DNA from: Planktotalea sp.
GTDB taxonomy: Bacteria; Pseudomonadota; Alphaproteobacteria; Rhodobacterales; Rhodobacteraceae
Length of the DNA: 7,119 nt
Reading direction: 5' to 3'
Assembly: GCA_024645145.1 (NCBI GenBank)
Contig: JAHEGL010000050.1
Location: forward strand, 2,656 to 9,774
This document shows positions 1 to 6,369 of this stretch, in pieces. Under the pieces are notes generated by a model. That model was not told where the DNA came from, searched no databases, and worked only from the letters and a program-made list of their open reading frames with translations. Numbering within the stretch: the first letter of the stretch is position 1; each line of letters opens with the position of its first letter. The position numbers and the translations under genes are program-made.

Positions 1-4
1 AAAA

Positions 5-613
5 TCATGTGCGCTGTGCGAGGTCGAATGCTTTGACCATCTCCTTTGCACGCGTGGCGACTTCAGCGGCTGTAAAGCCCGGCTTATAAAGCGCAGAGCC
101 AATGCCAAAGCCATCAGCGCTGGCAGCCATCCAGTCTGCAAAGTTCGTATGATCAGCGCCGCCAACGGCGTAGACCTGCGTGCCAATAGGCAAAACCGCG
201 CGAATGGCTTTCAAACCTTCCAGGCCAAGCAGCGATGCGGGAAAAATCTTTAGACCGTCTGCGCCTGCGCTCAGTGCATCAAAGCACTCAGTCGGTGTCA
301 TGACACCGGGATAGCTATCCAAACCTGCAAGTTTGGTTGCGGCAATGACTTTCGTATCTGCGTTCGGGGAGACGATCAGCCTGCCACCTGCTTTGGCAAC
401 GTCCAGCACTGTTTCTACAGTGATCACGGTTCCCGCACCGATTTGAGCAATGTCACCATATGCTTTTGCCAGTGTTTCAATCGATTTCAGCGCAGAGGGC
501 GAGTTCATTGGAACTTCAATACGTGTGATGCCCGCATCAATCAGACCGGCGGCGATGTCTTTGACTTCGATTGGCGTAACACCGCGTAAAATAGCGATAA
601 GGGGTCGGCTCAT
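5..613 (-). CDS. dgoA: 2-dehydro-3-deoxy-6-phosphogalactonate aldolase
   Basis: Class I aldolase of the KDPG/KDPGal family, cleaving 2-keto-3-deoxy-6-phosphogalactonate to pyruvate and D-glyceraldehyde-3-phosphate; cytoplasmic. It is 202 aa, close to E. coli DgoA. Motifs: PLIAILRG (4-11), RIEVPMNSP with predicted catalytic E33, GAGTV (60-63 region), YPGVMTPTE (101-109), LKIFPAS with predicted Schiff-base K122, and the phosphate-binding end AVGG (149-152) plus GIGSALYKPG (170-179). PLIAILRG and LKIFP resemble DgoA more than Eda. The ATG at 613 follows the dgoK stop after 2 nt. The frame is open upstream to 778, but that stretch lies inside dgoK and does not resemble the family. The gene is complete and its TGA is 4 bases from the window edge. 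Activity on the gluconate-derived epimer (KDPG) cannot be excluded. Confidence 0.94.
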   Translation of the reverse strand: MSRPLIAILRGVTPIEVKDIAAGLIDAGITRIEVPMNSPSALKSIETLAKAYGDIAQIGAGTVITVETVLDVAKAGGRLIVSPNADTKVIAATKLAGLDSYPGVMTPTECFDALSAGADGLKIFPASLLGLEGLKAIRAVLPIGTQVYAVGGADHTNFADWMAASADGFGIGSALYKPGFTAAEVATRAKEMVKAFDLAQRT

Positions 614-615
614 AC

Positions 616-1533
616 TTAGGACTTTCTGGTCAATGCTTGATAGGTTGCGCTTAATCCTGCGCGACTTACAGACGCTGCATCGGTCAACGCGGCGTTGATG
701 CCTTGCTGTGCCAATGCTTGCTTGTAAAGAGTGCACAAAGTGCTTGAGCCAATCAAGGCTATGTTTTGACCAAGCCAAAATGGTTTGGCCGCCGCAAGTT
801 CCATGCCGATCAACGCACCCGATAGTTTTGCGCGTGCTGTTGCGGAATCCTGACCAGTAAGGAGATCAGCGGCGCGCAGCGAAAACAGGTTAGCCGCAAA
901 TTTTTCGGGCCTTGAAAGCGTATCAGATGCAGCGTTGAGAAAGTCCGCATCATTGCTGCCTGTGCCTTCAAGCGAATGACGCAAGACTGTATTCTTGCTG
1001 ATCACATCAAACAATTCGCCAGTCATAAATGTGCGAAAGCTGACAATTTCACCAGCACTGACGTGCACCCATTTGCAATGGGTGCCGGGCAAACACAAAA
1101 CGCCGTCCCAATCAGGGTTAAGAGCAAGAAACCCCGCGATTTGCGTTTCTTCGCCGCGCATTACATCAGCTGGGTCGGATTGCTTAATGCCGGCGATAAG
1201 CCAGACTTCCAAATCATCACCAACGTTTTTCACGCGAATTGGCGCATTGGATTTCGCACTGCACGGAACGCTTCTATAGGGCGCTTCTTGCCATCCTTGA
1301 CGCGAGCCGACCATGCCACAAGCAACGACGGTGCAAGGGTTCGGAAGGGACCAATCGGCGACAAGTGCGCGCAGGACTGGCTCAAACTCATCCGGTGCGA
1401 GTGATGACATGCCTTGCTCAGAGCGCGCCTGTGCCAAAACGGCGCCATCAACGTTCATCGCGAACGCACGGAGCGTCGAGGTTCCCCAATCGACGGCAAT
1501 CCAGTCCGGCGCTATGCTCGCGTCTTGGCTCAT
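616..1533 (-). CDS. dgoK: 2-dehydro-3-deoxygalactonokinase
   Basis: Phosphorylates 2-keto-3-deoxy-D-galactonate at C6 with ATP, the kinase step of the De Ley-Doudoroff galactose pathway; cytoplasmic. It is 305 aa, normal for DgoK. Visible family motifs are WIAVDWGTSTLRAF (11-24, ATP/phosphate loop of the ASKHA-type fold), CGMVGSRQGWQEAPY (72-86), MRGEETQ (125-131), LPGTHCKW (148-155), TFMTGELF (168-175), and ALIGMELAAA with IALIGSS near the C-terminus (240-264). The start ATG overlaps the SDR stop by 4 nt (ATGA) with no strong ribosome site, so translation is probably coupled. Its stop is 2 nt before the dgoA ATG. Pairing with the aldolase makes this assignment firm. Confidence 0.94.
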   Translation of the reverse strand: MSQDASIAPDWIAVDWGTSTLRAFAMNVDGAVLAQARSEQGMSSLAPDEFEPVLRALVADWSLPNPCTVVACGMVGSRQGWQEAPYRSVPCSAKSNAPIRVKNVGDDLEVWLIAGIKQSDPADVMRGEETQIAGFLALNPDWDGVLCLPGTHCKWVHVSAGEIVSFRTFMTGELFDVISKNTVLRHSLEGTGSNDADFLNAASDTLSRPEKFAANLFSLRAADLLTGQDSATARAKLSGALIGMELAAAKPFWLGQNIALIGSSTLCTLYKQALAQQGINAALTDAASVSRAGLSATYQALTRKS

Positions 1534-2294
1534 CCGGTCACCACGACGCCGCCGTCAATCACCAGCGATTGACCTGTCATTGCGCGGCTGAGATCAGAGG
1601 CAAGAAACAGAGTGCCACCAACAATGTCTTCAGGTGCCAATGGGTCATCCAAGCATTGACGCTCAAGATGGGCGGCGAGCCGTTCTTCGGTCACCCACAT
1701 GTCTTTTTGTTTTTGTGTAAGGACCCAACCGGGGGCAAGCGCATTGACGCGAATTTTGTCAGGCCCGAATTCACGCGCGAGAGAGCGCGTGAGACCATTG
1801 ATTGCTGAATTCGCGGCTGTGTAGAGCGGATAGCCTGCATTGCCCATCATGTAAGAAATCGAAGCGAAGTTGATGATAGAGCCACCGCCCGCCGCTGCCA
1901 TCATCGGCGCTGCGTGCTGGCAGGCAAAAACGTAAGCTTTGAAATTGATATCCATCATCCAGTTGTAAAAACTGTCGTCAATTTCGGCTGTCGCGTGTCG
2001 CTTGTCGTTGGCGGCATTGTTGATGAGCGTGGTGATTGTCCCGTGGCGTGCGCTCGCCTCATCCATCGTCTCTTTGAGGCGTGAGATATCGGTGATATCG
2101 CATTGCATGAAATGGGGCCGATTGCCGTGTTTTTCTTCCATGTCATCGCAAAACTCAGTCGCATCTGAGCGCCCGACTATTGCAACGCGCGCGCCTTGCT
2201 TGAGGAAGCCCTCAGTCAGCGCCGCGCCAATCCCGTTGCCGCCACCTGTAATGTAAACAGATGCGTCTTTGAGTTCGCTGAAATGTGCAGTCAT
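1530..2294 (-). CDS. Short-chain dehydrogenase/reductase, possible D-galactose 1-dehydrogenase
   Basis: Classical-length SDR (254 aa) with a Rossmann fold. TGGGNGIG at 16-23 is the nucleotide-binding loop, D66 in QCDIT should contact adenine, and NNAA is at 92-95. Of the catalytic tetrad, N117, S145 and Y158 (YTAAN) are present, but the lysine expected four residues after Tyr is Asn (N162, codon at 1809-1811). The rest of the active-site region (NGLTRSLAREFG, IRVNALAPGW) and the C-terminal IDGG are intact, with no frameshift. R42 follows strand beta-2 where NAD-dependent members usually have Asp, which leaves NADP use possible. Its stop overlaps the dgoK start (ATGA), and a GH36 gene lies upstream, so oxidation of galactose to galactonolactone is the most economical role. 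That is inferred from context; another sugar or sugar-acid dehydrogenase, or a non-catalytic protein, is possible. Confidence 0.85.
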   Translation of the reverse strand: MTAHFSELKDASVYITGGGNGIGAALTEGFLKQGARVAIVGRSDATEFCDDMEEKHGNRPHFMQCDITDISRLKETMDEASARHGTITTLINNAANDKRHATAEIDDSFYNWMMDINFKAYVFACQHAAPMMAAAGGGSIINFASISYMMGNAGYPLYTAANSAINGLTRSLAREFGPDKIRVNALAPGWVLTQKQKDMWVTEERLAAHLERQCLDDPLAPEDIVGGTLFLASDLSRAMTGQSLVIDGGVVVTG

Positions 2295-2300
2295 GAGCGT

Positions 2301-2307
2301 TGCTCCT
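2301..2307 (-). promoter_or_regulatory. Ribosome binding site of the SDR gene
   Basis: AAGGAG followed by about eight bases (CAACGCTC) precedes the ATG at 2294. It is a clear independent site, unlike the two genes after it, which have weak sites and rely on overlap or near-overlap. This fits the SDR being the first gene of a sub-block. Confidence 0.65.
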
Positions 2308-2323
2308 TATGGTGAGGATGCTA

Positions 2324-2341
2324 GATTTTTCGAAAAAAATC
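2324..2341. promoter_or_regulatory. AT-rich inverted repeat in the SDR leader
   Basis: GATTTTTCGAAAAAAATC folds as a 7-bp stem (GATTTTT/AAAAATC). In the minus-strand transcript the loop reads UUCG. The core TTTTTCGAAAAA (2326-2337) is a perfect 12-nt DNA palindrome centred on CG. It lies about 30-47 nt upstream of the SDR start, so it could be an operator for a regulator, an RNA hairpin, or chance in an AT-rich spot. The transcript also carries a 7-T run here after GC-rich sequence, but I could not fold a convincing GC stem before it, so I do not call a terminator. Confidence 0.35.
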
Positions 2342-2342
2342 G

Positions 2343-2379
2343 AGGCCTCCGGCGGGGATATTTATAGAAAGAGGAAGCA
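2343..2379 (+). repeat. Putative Rhodobacteraceae-type intergenic element (CCTCCGGCGGGGATATTT)
   Basis: The gap between the alpha-galactosidase stop and the SDR start contains, on the plus strand, GGCCTCCGGCGGGGATATTT followed by a purine-rich AGAAAGAGGAAG. I recall near-identical CCTCCGGCGGG-(A/G)-TATTT sequences between genes in many Roseobacter/Rhodobacter genomes. This is pattern memory, not a search result. Only one copy is seen here, and it is oriented opposite to the genes. A short GCC-TCC-GGC hairpin is possible. Function unknown to me. Confidence 0.4.
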
Positions 2380-4461
2380 TCAAAGTTTGCGCCCTTCGAT
2401 CACCCACATCGTATCGGGGAAATCCCAAGGCAATGTAAGGCCTTGATGCATCAAATAGTTGCCAGACACGGTGATATTTTCACCTTTGAGGATCGGTGTG
2501 CCACGTGACAGTGCAGGGGCCGTGATCCGATTGCACAGGCAAATTTCGTATTGTGCCTCTGGGTCTAGGCGCGTCAGACGCAAAGGGCGCGGTGCGATTT
2601 GCGACGACGTGGCTGCTTTGCCTGCGAAGACGACGAATTGCGTGTCATCTTCAGCCAGTTGTTGTTCGGCAATCACCGCTGGGTCGGTGCTATCAAGACG
2701 CAAAATATCAGCGCGCTCCATCCAAGTTCGGTTGTGTTTCCACCATCCGGTAATGTCTTTGAGCACGGTAAATTCGTGATCTGTCAGTTCGCGTGGGTCC
2801 ATCTCAAAGCCCATATGGCGTTGCGCGGCGACCCAAGCGCGCATGGAGATATCAATGACGCGCCCTGATGTGTGACAGTGACGCGGGCCGACGTGAGAGC
2901 CGGTGACGTTGAGCGGCAAAAACAGAGCCGCGTCATGTTGCATGCGCAATCGTTCCAGCGCGTCGTTGGAGTCTGAAAGCCAAACGCGCTGGGTACGGGT
3001 TAAGATACCAAAATCAATGCGACCACCGCCAGAGGCGCAGCTTTCGATTTCAACCATCGGGAAGGCAGCACGCAAGCGATCAATGAGAGCGTATGAGCCG
3101 CGTGTTTGCGCCGCATCAGGGGCTGGAAGCACGCGGTTGTGGTCCCATTTGATGTAATCGATTGGATATTCAGACAGGACAGCCGCCATCCGGTCATAGA
3201 TGAAATCACGCACTTCAGGCAGCGCCATGTTGAGCGCTTTTTGCTGGCGCCCCAAAGTCTGGTCTTCACTTCCAAGGGCCCAATCAGGACGTGCGCGGTG
3301 CAAGTCGCTGTCGGGGGTGATCATTTCGGGTTCGAACCAGATGCCAAAGGTCATATCCTTGGAGTGCACATGATCAATCAAAGGGCCAAGGCCATCGGGG
3401 TATTTACGTGGATCGACTTCCCAATCGGAAAGTGAGGTCGTGTCGTCATCACGTTGGCCGAACCAGCCATCATCAAGCACGAAGCGTTCGGCACCGAGAT
3501 CTGCGGCACGATCCGCGATGTCTTTGAGAACGTTGAGTTTGTGATCAAAATAGACGGCTTCCCAGCAGTTATAATGCACAGGGCGGGGGCGATCTGGTTT
3601 GGGGAATGTTACAATATGATCGCGCACATGGTGTTGGAACGAGACTGCGCAGCCGTTGAGCCCATCATAGCTAAAGACTGCATAGAGTGGTGCAGATGCA
3701 AAGTGCGTGGAGGCATTTGCCTCGACCCGAGGCGCATGGCCGAACTGGATTTGACGACGGCCATCAGGTAATTCTTCGGCGATCATTTTGTGGCCACCTG
3801 ACCAACCATAATGGAACGCGTGTGCGGAGCCTGTGGTATTTGTTGCGCCGTATTCGGGGACAATCAAACCCGGGAAATGTTCGTGTCCTGTGCGCCCTGT
3901 GCGGTTCTCACGCATGCGGATGCCGGGGGACCATGCGGTGCGGTGGGGTTGGAACTCACCACACCAGCGACCGGCGAAATCAATCATATCCGCGCTTTGT
4001 TGGGACGCAGGGAAAACAGGGGCCGAAAGCCAGTGGAGGTGGATCGGAGCGTCTGTGTCGAGCGTGGCCTGACTTGTGATGATGTGGCTGACCGGGTCGA
4101 TCTGGAAAGTCGCCGTGTAGTTCAGGCCATGAGCGTCATCGCGATAGGTGAGGGTAAGGGCATCCTGTGCAACCTCATCGCTTTGAAAGAAGAACTTTGG
4201 CAGCAACGGCGTGCCATCTTGCGAGCGAATGATCATGCCCGGCTGACCGGGGAAGGTGCGCGAGGCTTCTGGGCAAATGCTCAGATCAGGATTTTCATCC
4301 AGCATCCCGCCTGTCACATCCAGCGCATGCGCTGCTTGGATCGTTGCCAAGTCTTCGTTTAAAGGCAGCGGTGCGCCCCAATATACCACTTGCGGCAAGC
4401 GCGCACCTGTAGCGGCCAGCACCAGCGTCTGGCGGCTGCAATCTAGTCTCCAGTGTTGCAT
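2380..4461 (-). CDS. Alpha-galactosidase, glycoside hydrolase family 36
   Basis: Hydrolyses terminal alpha-1,6-linked galactose from melibiose/raffinose-type sugars with retention. It is 693 aa from the ATG at 4461, which lies 1 nt after the permease stop; an in-frame GTG at 4476 would add five residues (MPLNK) overlapping the permease gene. Family layout is complete: N-terminal beta-supersandwich to about residue 290, catalytic barrel, C-terminal beta domain. Positions below count from the GTG; subtract 5 for the ATG start. Visible motifs are YNCWEA (302-307), VLDDGWF (333-339), GIWFEPEM (378-385), YIKWD with predicted nucleophile D445, ESCASGGGRIDFG (478-490), and WLSDSNDALERL with predicted acid/base D502. 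No signal peptide is seen, so it should act in the cytoplasm on imported oligosaccharide. Length is normal for GH36. The family is certain; the preferred substrate is inferred. The name aga/rafA/melA cannot be settled from sequence. Confidence 0.95.
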   Translation of the reverse strand: MQHWRLDCSRQTLVLAATGARLPQVVYWGAPLPLNEDLATIQAAHALDVTGGMLDENPDLSICPEASRTFPGQPGMIIRSQDGTPLLPKFFFQSDEVAQDALTLTYRDDAHGLNYTATFQIDPVSHIITSQATLDTDAPIHLHWLSAPVFPASQQSADMIDFAGRWCGEFQPHRTAWSPGIRMRENRTGRTGHEHFPGLIVPEYGATNTTGSAHAFHYGWSGGHKMIAEELPDGRRQIQFGHAPRVEANASTHFASAPLYAVFSYDGLNGCAVSFQHHVRDHIVTFPKPDRPRPVHYNCWEAVYFDHKLNVLKDIADRAADLGAERFVLDDGWFGQRDDDTTSLSDWEVDPRKYPDGLGPLIDHVHSKDMTFGIWFEPEMITPDSDLHRARPDWALGSEDQTLGRQQKALNMALPEVRDFIYDRMAAVLSEYPIDYIKWDHNRVLPAPDAAQTRGSYALIDRLRAAFPMVEIESCASGGGRIDFGILTRTQRVWLSDSNDALERLRMQHDAALFLPLNVTGSHVGPRHCHTSGRVIDISMRAWVAAQRHMGFEMDPRELTDHEFTVLKDITGWWKHNRTWMERADILRLDSTDPAVIAEQQLAEDDTQFVVFAGKAATSSQIAPRPLRLTRLDPEAQYEICLCNRITAPALSRGTPILKGENITVSGNYLMHQGLTLPWDFPDTMWVIEGRKL

Positions 4462-4462
4462 C

Positions 4463-5311
4463 TTATTTAACGGCACCCAGTGTAAGGCCTGCGATGAAGT
4501 GCTTCTGCATTAAGAAGAACATCAAAACAGGGGGGAGGGCGGCGACGATAGAGCCTGCGCTCATCAAGTGATACGCCGCACGGTATTGAGAATTAAAGGC
4601 CGTGATGCCCGCCGTAACAGGCTGAGCATCGGGGCCTTGGGTGAGAACAACCGCCCAAAAGTAGTCGTTCCAAATGAAAGTAAAGATCAAAACTGCGAGT
4701 GCGGCCAAAGCAGGCTTCATCAGGGGCAGGACCACGTAGAGGAAAATCTGCCATTCGCGTACGCCTTCAACACGGGCCGCTTCGATTAACGGGAAGGGCA
4801 GTGCGCGGATAAAGTTGCGCATGAACAGTGTGCAAAAGCCGGTTTGGAAAGCGATGTGAAACAGGATCAGGCCTGTTTTTGTATCGTAGAGATTCATGTT
4901 CACAGTCAGATCGCGCACAGGCACCATCAAGATTTGGAACGGTACGAAGTTACCCGCAATAAACATGAAAAAGATCAGCAAGTTGCCTTTGAACTTGTAC
5001 ACGCCGAGCGCAAAACCAGTCATCGAGGACAATGCAATCGTGCCAAGGACGGTCGGGACCGTGATCAACACGGAGTTCAACAAGTAGCGCGGCATGTCGG
5101 ACTCGAAAAAGACTTTGCCGTAATTTTCTAAGAAGTTGAAGCTGCTTGGAATGCCCCAGTAGTTGCCATTGGTAAAATCTGAATCCGGTCGGATTGAGAA
5201 GACAGCCACAGCGATCAGCGGCAAAAGCCACATTATAAGCACCACAGGCAGCAAGCCTTGGTAGGTCATTTGATAGCCGCGGGATTTTTTCTCGATTGGG
5301 GTAGGAAACAT
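4463..5311 (-). CDS. Sugar ABC transporter permease 2 (CUT1, MalG/MsmG-like)
   Basis: Second inner-membrane permease, 282 aa from the chosen ATG at 5311. That start overlaps the previous stop by one base (TGATG) and has a strong AAGGAGG about 7 nt upstream. An in-frame GTG at 5338 would add nine residues lying inside the upstream gene and is less likely. Hydrophobic segments lie near residues 16-39, 76-103, 110-133, 145-167, 200-224 and 251-270. The EAA loop is at about 177-196 (EAARVEGVREWQIFLYVVLP). FIWNDYFWAVVL and the C-terminal end FIAGLTLGAVK are hallmarks of MalG-type permeases. It pairs with permease 1 to form the transmembrane pore; the ATPase must be encoded elsewhere. One nucleotide separates its TAA from the ATG of the alpha-galactosidase gene, so the two are probably translationally coupled. 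Confidence 0.93.
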   Translation of the reverse strand: MFPTPIEKKSRGYQMTYQGLLPVVLIMWLLPLIAVAVFSIRPDSDFTNGNYWGIPSSFNFLENYGKVFFESDMPRYLLNSVLITVPTVLGTIALSSMTGFALGVYKFKGNLLIFFMFIAGNFVPFQILMVPVRDLTVNMNLYDTKTGLILFHIAFQTGFCTLFMRNFIRALPFPLIEAARVEGVREWQIFLYVVLPLMKPALAALAVLIFTFIWNDYFWAVVLTQGPDAQPVTAGITAFNSQYRAAYHLMSAGSIVAALPPVLMFFLMQKHFIAGLTLGAVK

Positions 5312-6240
5312 CAGCGTGCCTCCTTTTCTTCGCGCCACATGGAGTAGAGAAAGTAGACGATAAATCCGAGCATGATAAAGAACAGCACAGTCGCGATGGC
5401 CGAACCATAGCCCATGCGGAAGCCGAACTCAGACAGGCTTTCTTCAAACATGTAAAAGCTTAGCACGCGGGTGGAGCCAAACGGTCCGCCGTTGGTCATG
5501 ATCGAGATCAGATCGAACGAGCGGAGTGCGCCGATGATTGTCACGACAAAAGCAATGAACGTCGCAGGTTTCAGTTGTGGCAGGATCACATACCACAGCA
5601 TGCGCCACCCTTTGGCCCCGTCAAGGCGTGCGGCTTCGACCTGTTCTGGGTCAACGGCGTTAAGGCCAGTGAGGTAGAGGATCATGCAATAGGCCGTTTG
5701 CGGCCAAAGGCCCGCGGCGATGATCCCGTATGTGGCCATCGTAGGATCGCCAAGGATGTTCAGTGACCCCATGTTGAAAAAGCCTAGAATGGCATTCAGC
5801 AAGCCTTCGCGTGGCAGGTAGAACCAAGAGAATACAAGACCCACGACCACTTGCGAAATAACAAATGGGAAGAAGAACAAGGACTTGTAAATCCGTATGC
5901 CGCGCACGGTCTGGTTCAGAAACAACGCTATGAACAGACCCATGGGAATGGCTAGCAAATAAAGCACCAACCATTTGAGATTGTTCCAGAAAGAGACTTC
6001 AAACTTGCGATCCATATTTTGATCGCCAATGCCGAGCAGGCGCTCATAATGCGCGGTGCCGACGTAGGTTTTTTCGCCCAAACCGTCCCACTCATGAAAG
6101 CTGATCCAGAAACTCTGAAAAATTGGCATGATCACATAGAGCGCAAAGAAGGCGATGCCGGGAATAAGAAACAGCCATGGAGTGATGGCAATTTCATTGC
6201 GTCTGTACCGACTGCGATTTTGAGGAACCGGCGTGGACAT
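5311..6240 (-). CDS. Sugar ABC transporter permease 1 (CUT1, MalF/MsmF-like)
   Basis: Inner-membrane permease, 309 aa, half of the predicted translocation pore. About six hydrophobic segments are visible, near residues 22-44, 86-109, 117-142, 168-193, 226-246 and 280-300, after a basic cytoplasmic N-terminus (NRSRYRRNE). The EAA loop that docks the ATPase is at about 202-221 (EAARLDGAKGWRMLWYVILP), between TM4 and TM5 as usual. The later FDLISIMTNGGP segment is typical of the first permease in CUT1 systems. The ATG at 6240 is preceded by AGGAG about 9 nt upstream. The stop TGA overlaps the next start (TGATG). Its partners are the binding protein upstream and the second permease downstream; the ATPase is not in the window. 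Substrate is inferred from the alpha-galactosidase gene. Confidence 0.93.
   Translation of the reverse strand: MSTPVPQNRSRYRRNEIAITPWLFLIPGIAFFALYVIMPIFQSFWISFHEWDGLGEKTYVGTAHYERLLGIGDQNMDRKFEVSFWNNLKWLVLYLLAIPMGLFIALFLNQTVRGIRIYKSLFFFPFVISQVVVGLVFSWFYLPREGLLNAILGFFNMGSLNILGDPTMATYGIIAAGLWPQTAYCMILYLTGLNAVDPEQVEAARLDGAKGWRMLWYVILPQLKPATFIAFVVTIIGALRSFDLISIMTNGGPFGSTRVLSFYMFEESLSEFGFRMGYGSAIATVLFFIMLGFIVYFLYSMWREEKEAR
5316..5326 (-). promoter_or_regulatory. Shine-Dalgarno site deciding the start of permease 2
   Basis: On the minus strand AAGGAGG sits in the last codons of permease 1, about 7 nt before the ATG at 5311. It supports that ATG over the upstream in-frame GTG at 5338. Confidence 0.7.
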
Positions 6241-6323
6241 TACATCTTCTCCTGAGCTGGATGCACATGCGAAAACACTAAAGATGAGCGCTTGCGAATA
6301 TGTCGATCAATGCGGGGTTGGGG

Positions 6324-6350
6324 TGGCCACCCCCAGAGAGGGAGTGGCCA
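6324..6350 (-). promoter_or_regulatory. Strong intercistronic stem-loop after the binding-protein gene
   Basis: TGGCCACTCCC and GGGGGTGGCCA form an 11-bp stem (one G-T pair in the minus-strand transcript) around a 5-nt TCTCT loop, in the gap between the binding-protein stop and the first permease. On the minus strand it is followed by CCCCAACCCC rather than a T-run, so it does not look like a rho-independent terminator. By analogy with malE-malF type gaps, such hairpins protect the binding-protein mRNA from 3' decay and let the binding protein be made in excess over the permeases. The structure is seen; the role is inferred. A 14-nt perfect palindrome GGGGTGGCCACCCC (6320-6333) overlaps one arm and could form a competing fold. 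Confidence 0.6.
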
Positions 6351-6355
6351 AAATA

Positions 6356-6369
6356 AAGCTCTAGAGCTT
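6356..6369. repeat. 14-nt perfect palindrome over the binding-protein stop codon
   Basis: AAGCTCTAGAGCTT is its own reverse complement and overlaps the TAA stop of the binding-protein gene (6368-6370). It lies directly upstream, in transcript order, of the 11-bp stem-loop. It has no spacer, so it would be a poor RNA hairpin and could simply be chance. Confidence 0.3.

Noticed and set aside
614..778. In-frame N-terminal extension of the aldolase
   Set aside because: It lies wholly inside dgoK in another frame, does not resemble the aldolase family, and the ATG at 613 gives the normal family N-terminus 2 nt after the dgoK stop.
1239..1808. Long plus-strand open frame (189 codons) across dgoK and the SDR gene
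   Set aside because: Antisense to two well-supported genes; low-complexity Arg/Pro/Ser-rich translation with no recognisable motif. A shadow frame.
2324..2360. Rho-independent terminator after the alpha-galactosidase gene
   Set aside because: The minus-strand 7-T run follows GC-rich sequence, but only a stem of about 3 bp (GCC/GGC) can be formed, and the T-run is itself paired in an AT hairpin.
3811..4362. Long plus-strand open frame (183 codons) inside the alpha-galactosidase gene
   Set aside because: Antisense to the conserved GH36 coding sequence, Cys/Arg-rich with no family features.
5312..5338. GTG at 5338 as start of permease 2
   Set aside because: The ATG at 5311 has AAGGAGG at good spacing and a TGATG junction; the extra residues (VARRKGGTL) lie inside the upstream gene.
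4950..5447. Minus-strand open frame of 165 codons across the two permease genes
   Set aside because: Out of frame with two permeases that have clear membrane segments and EAA loops; its translation resembles nothing known.
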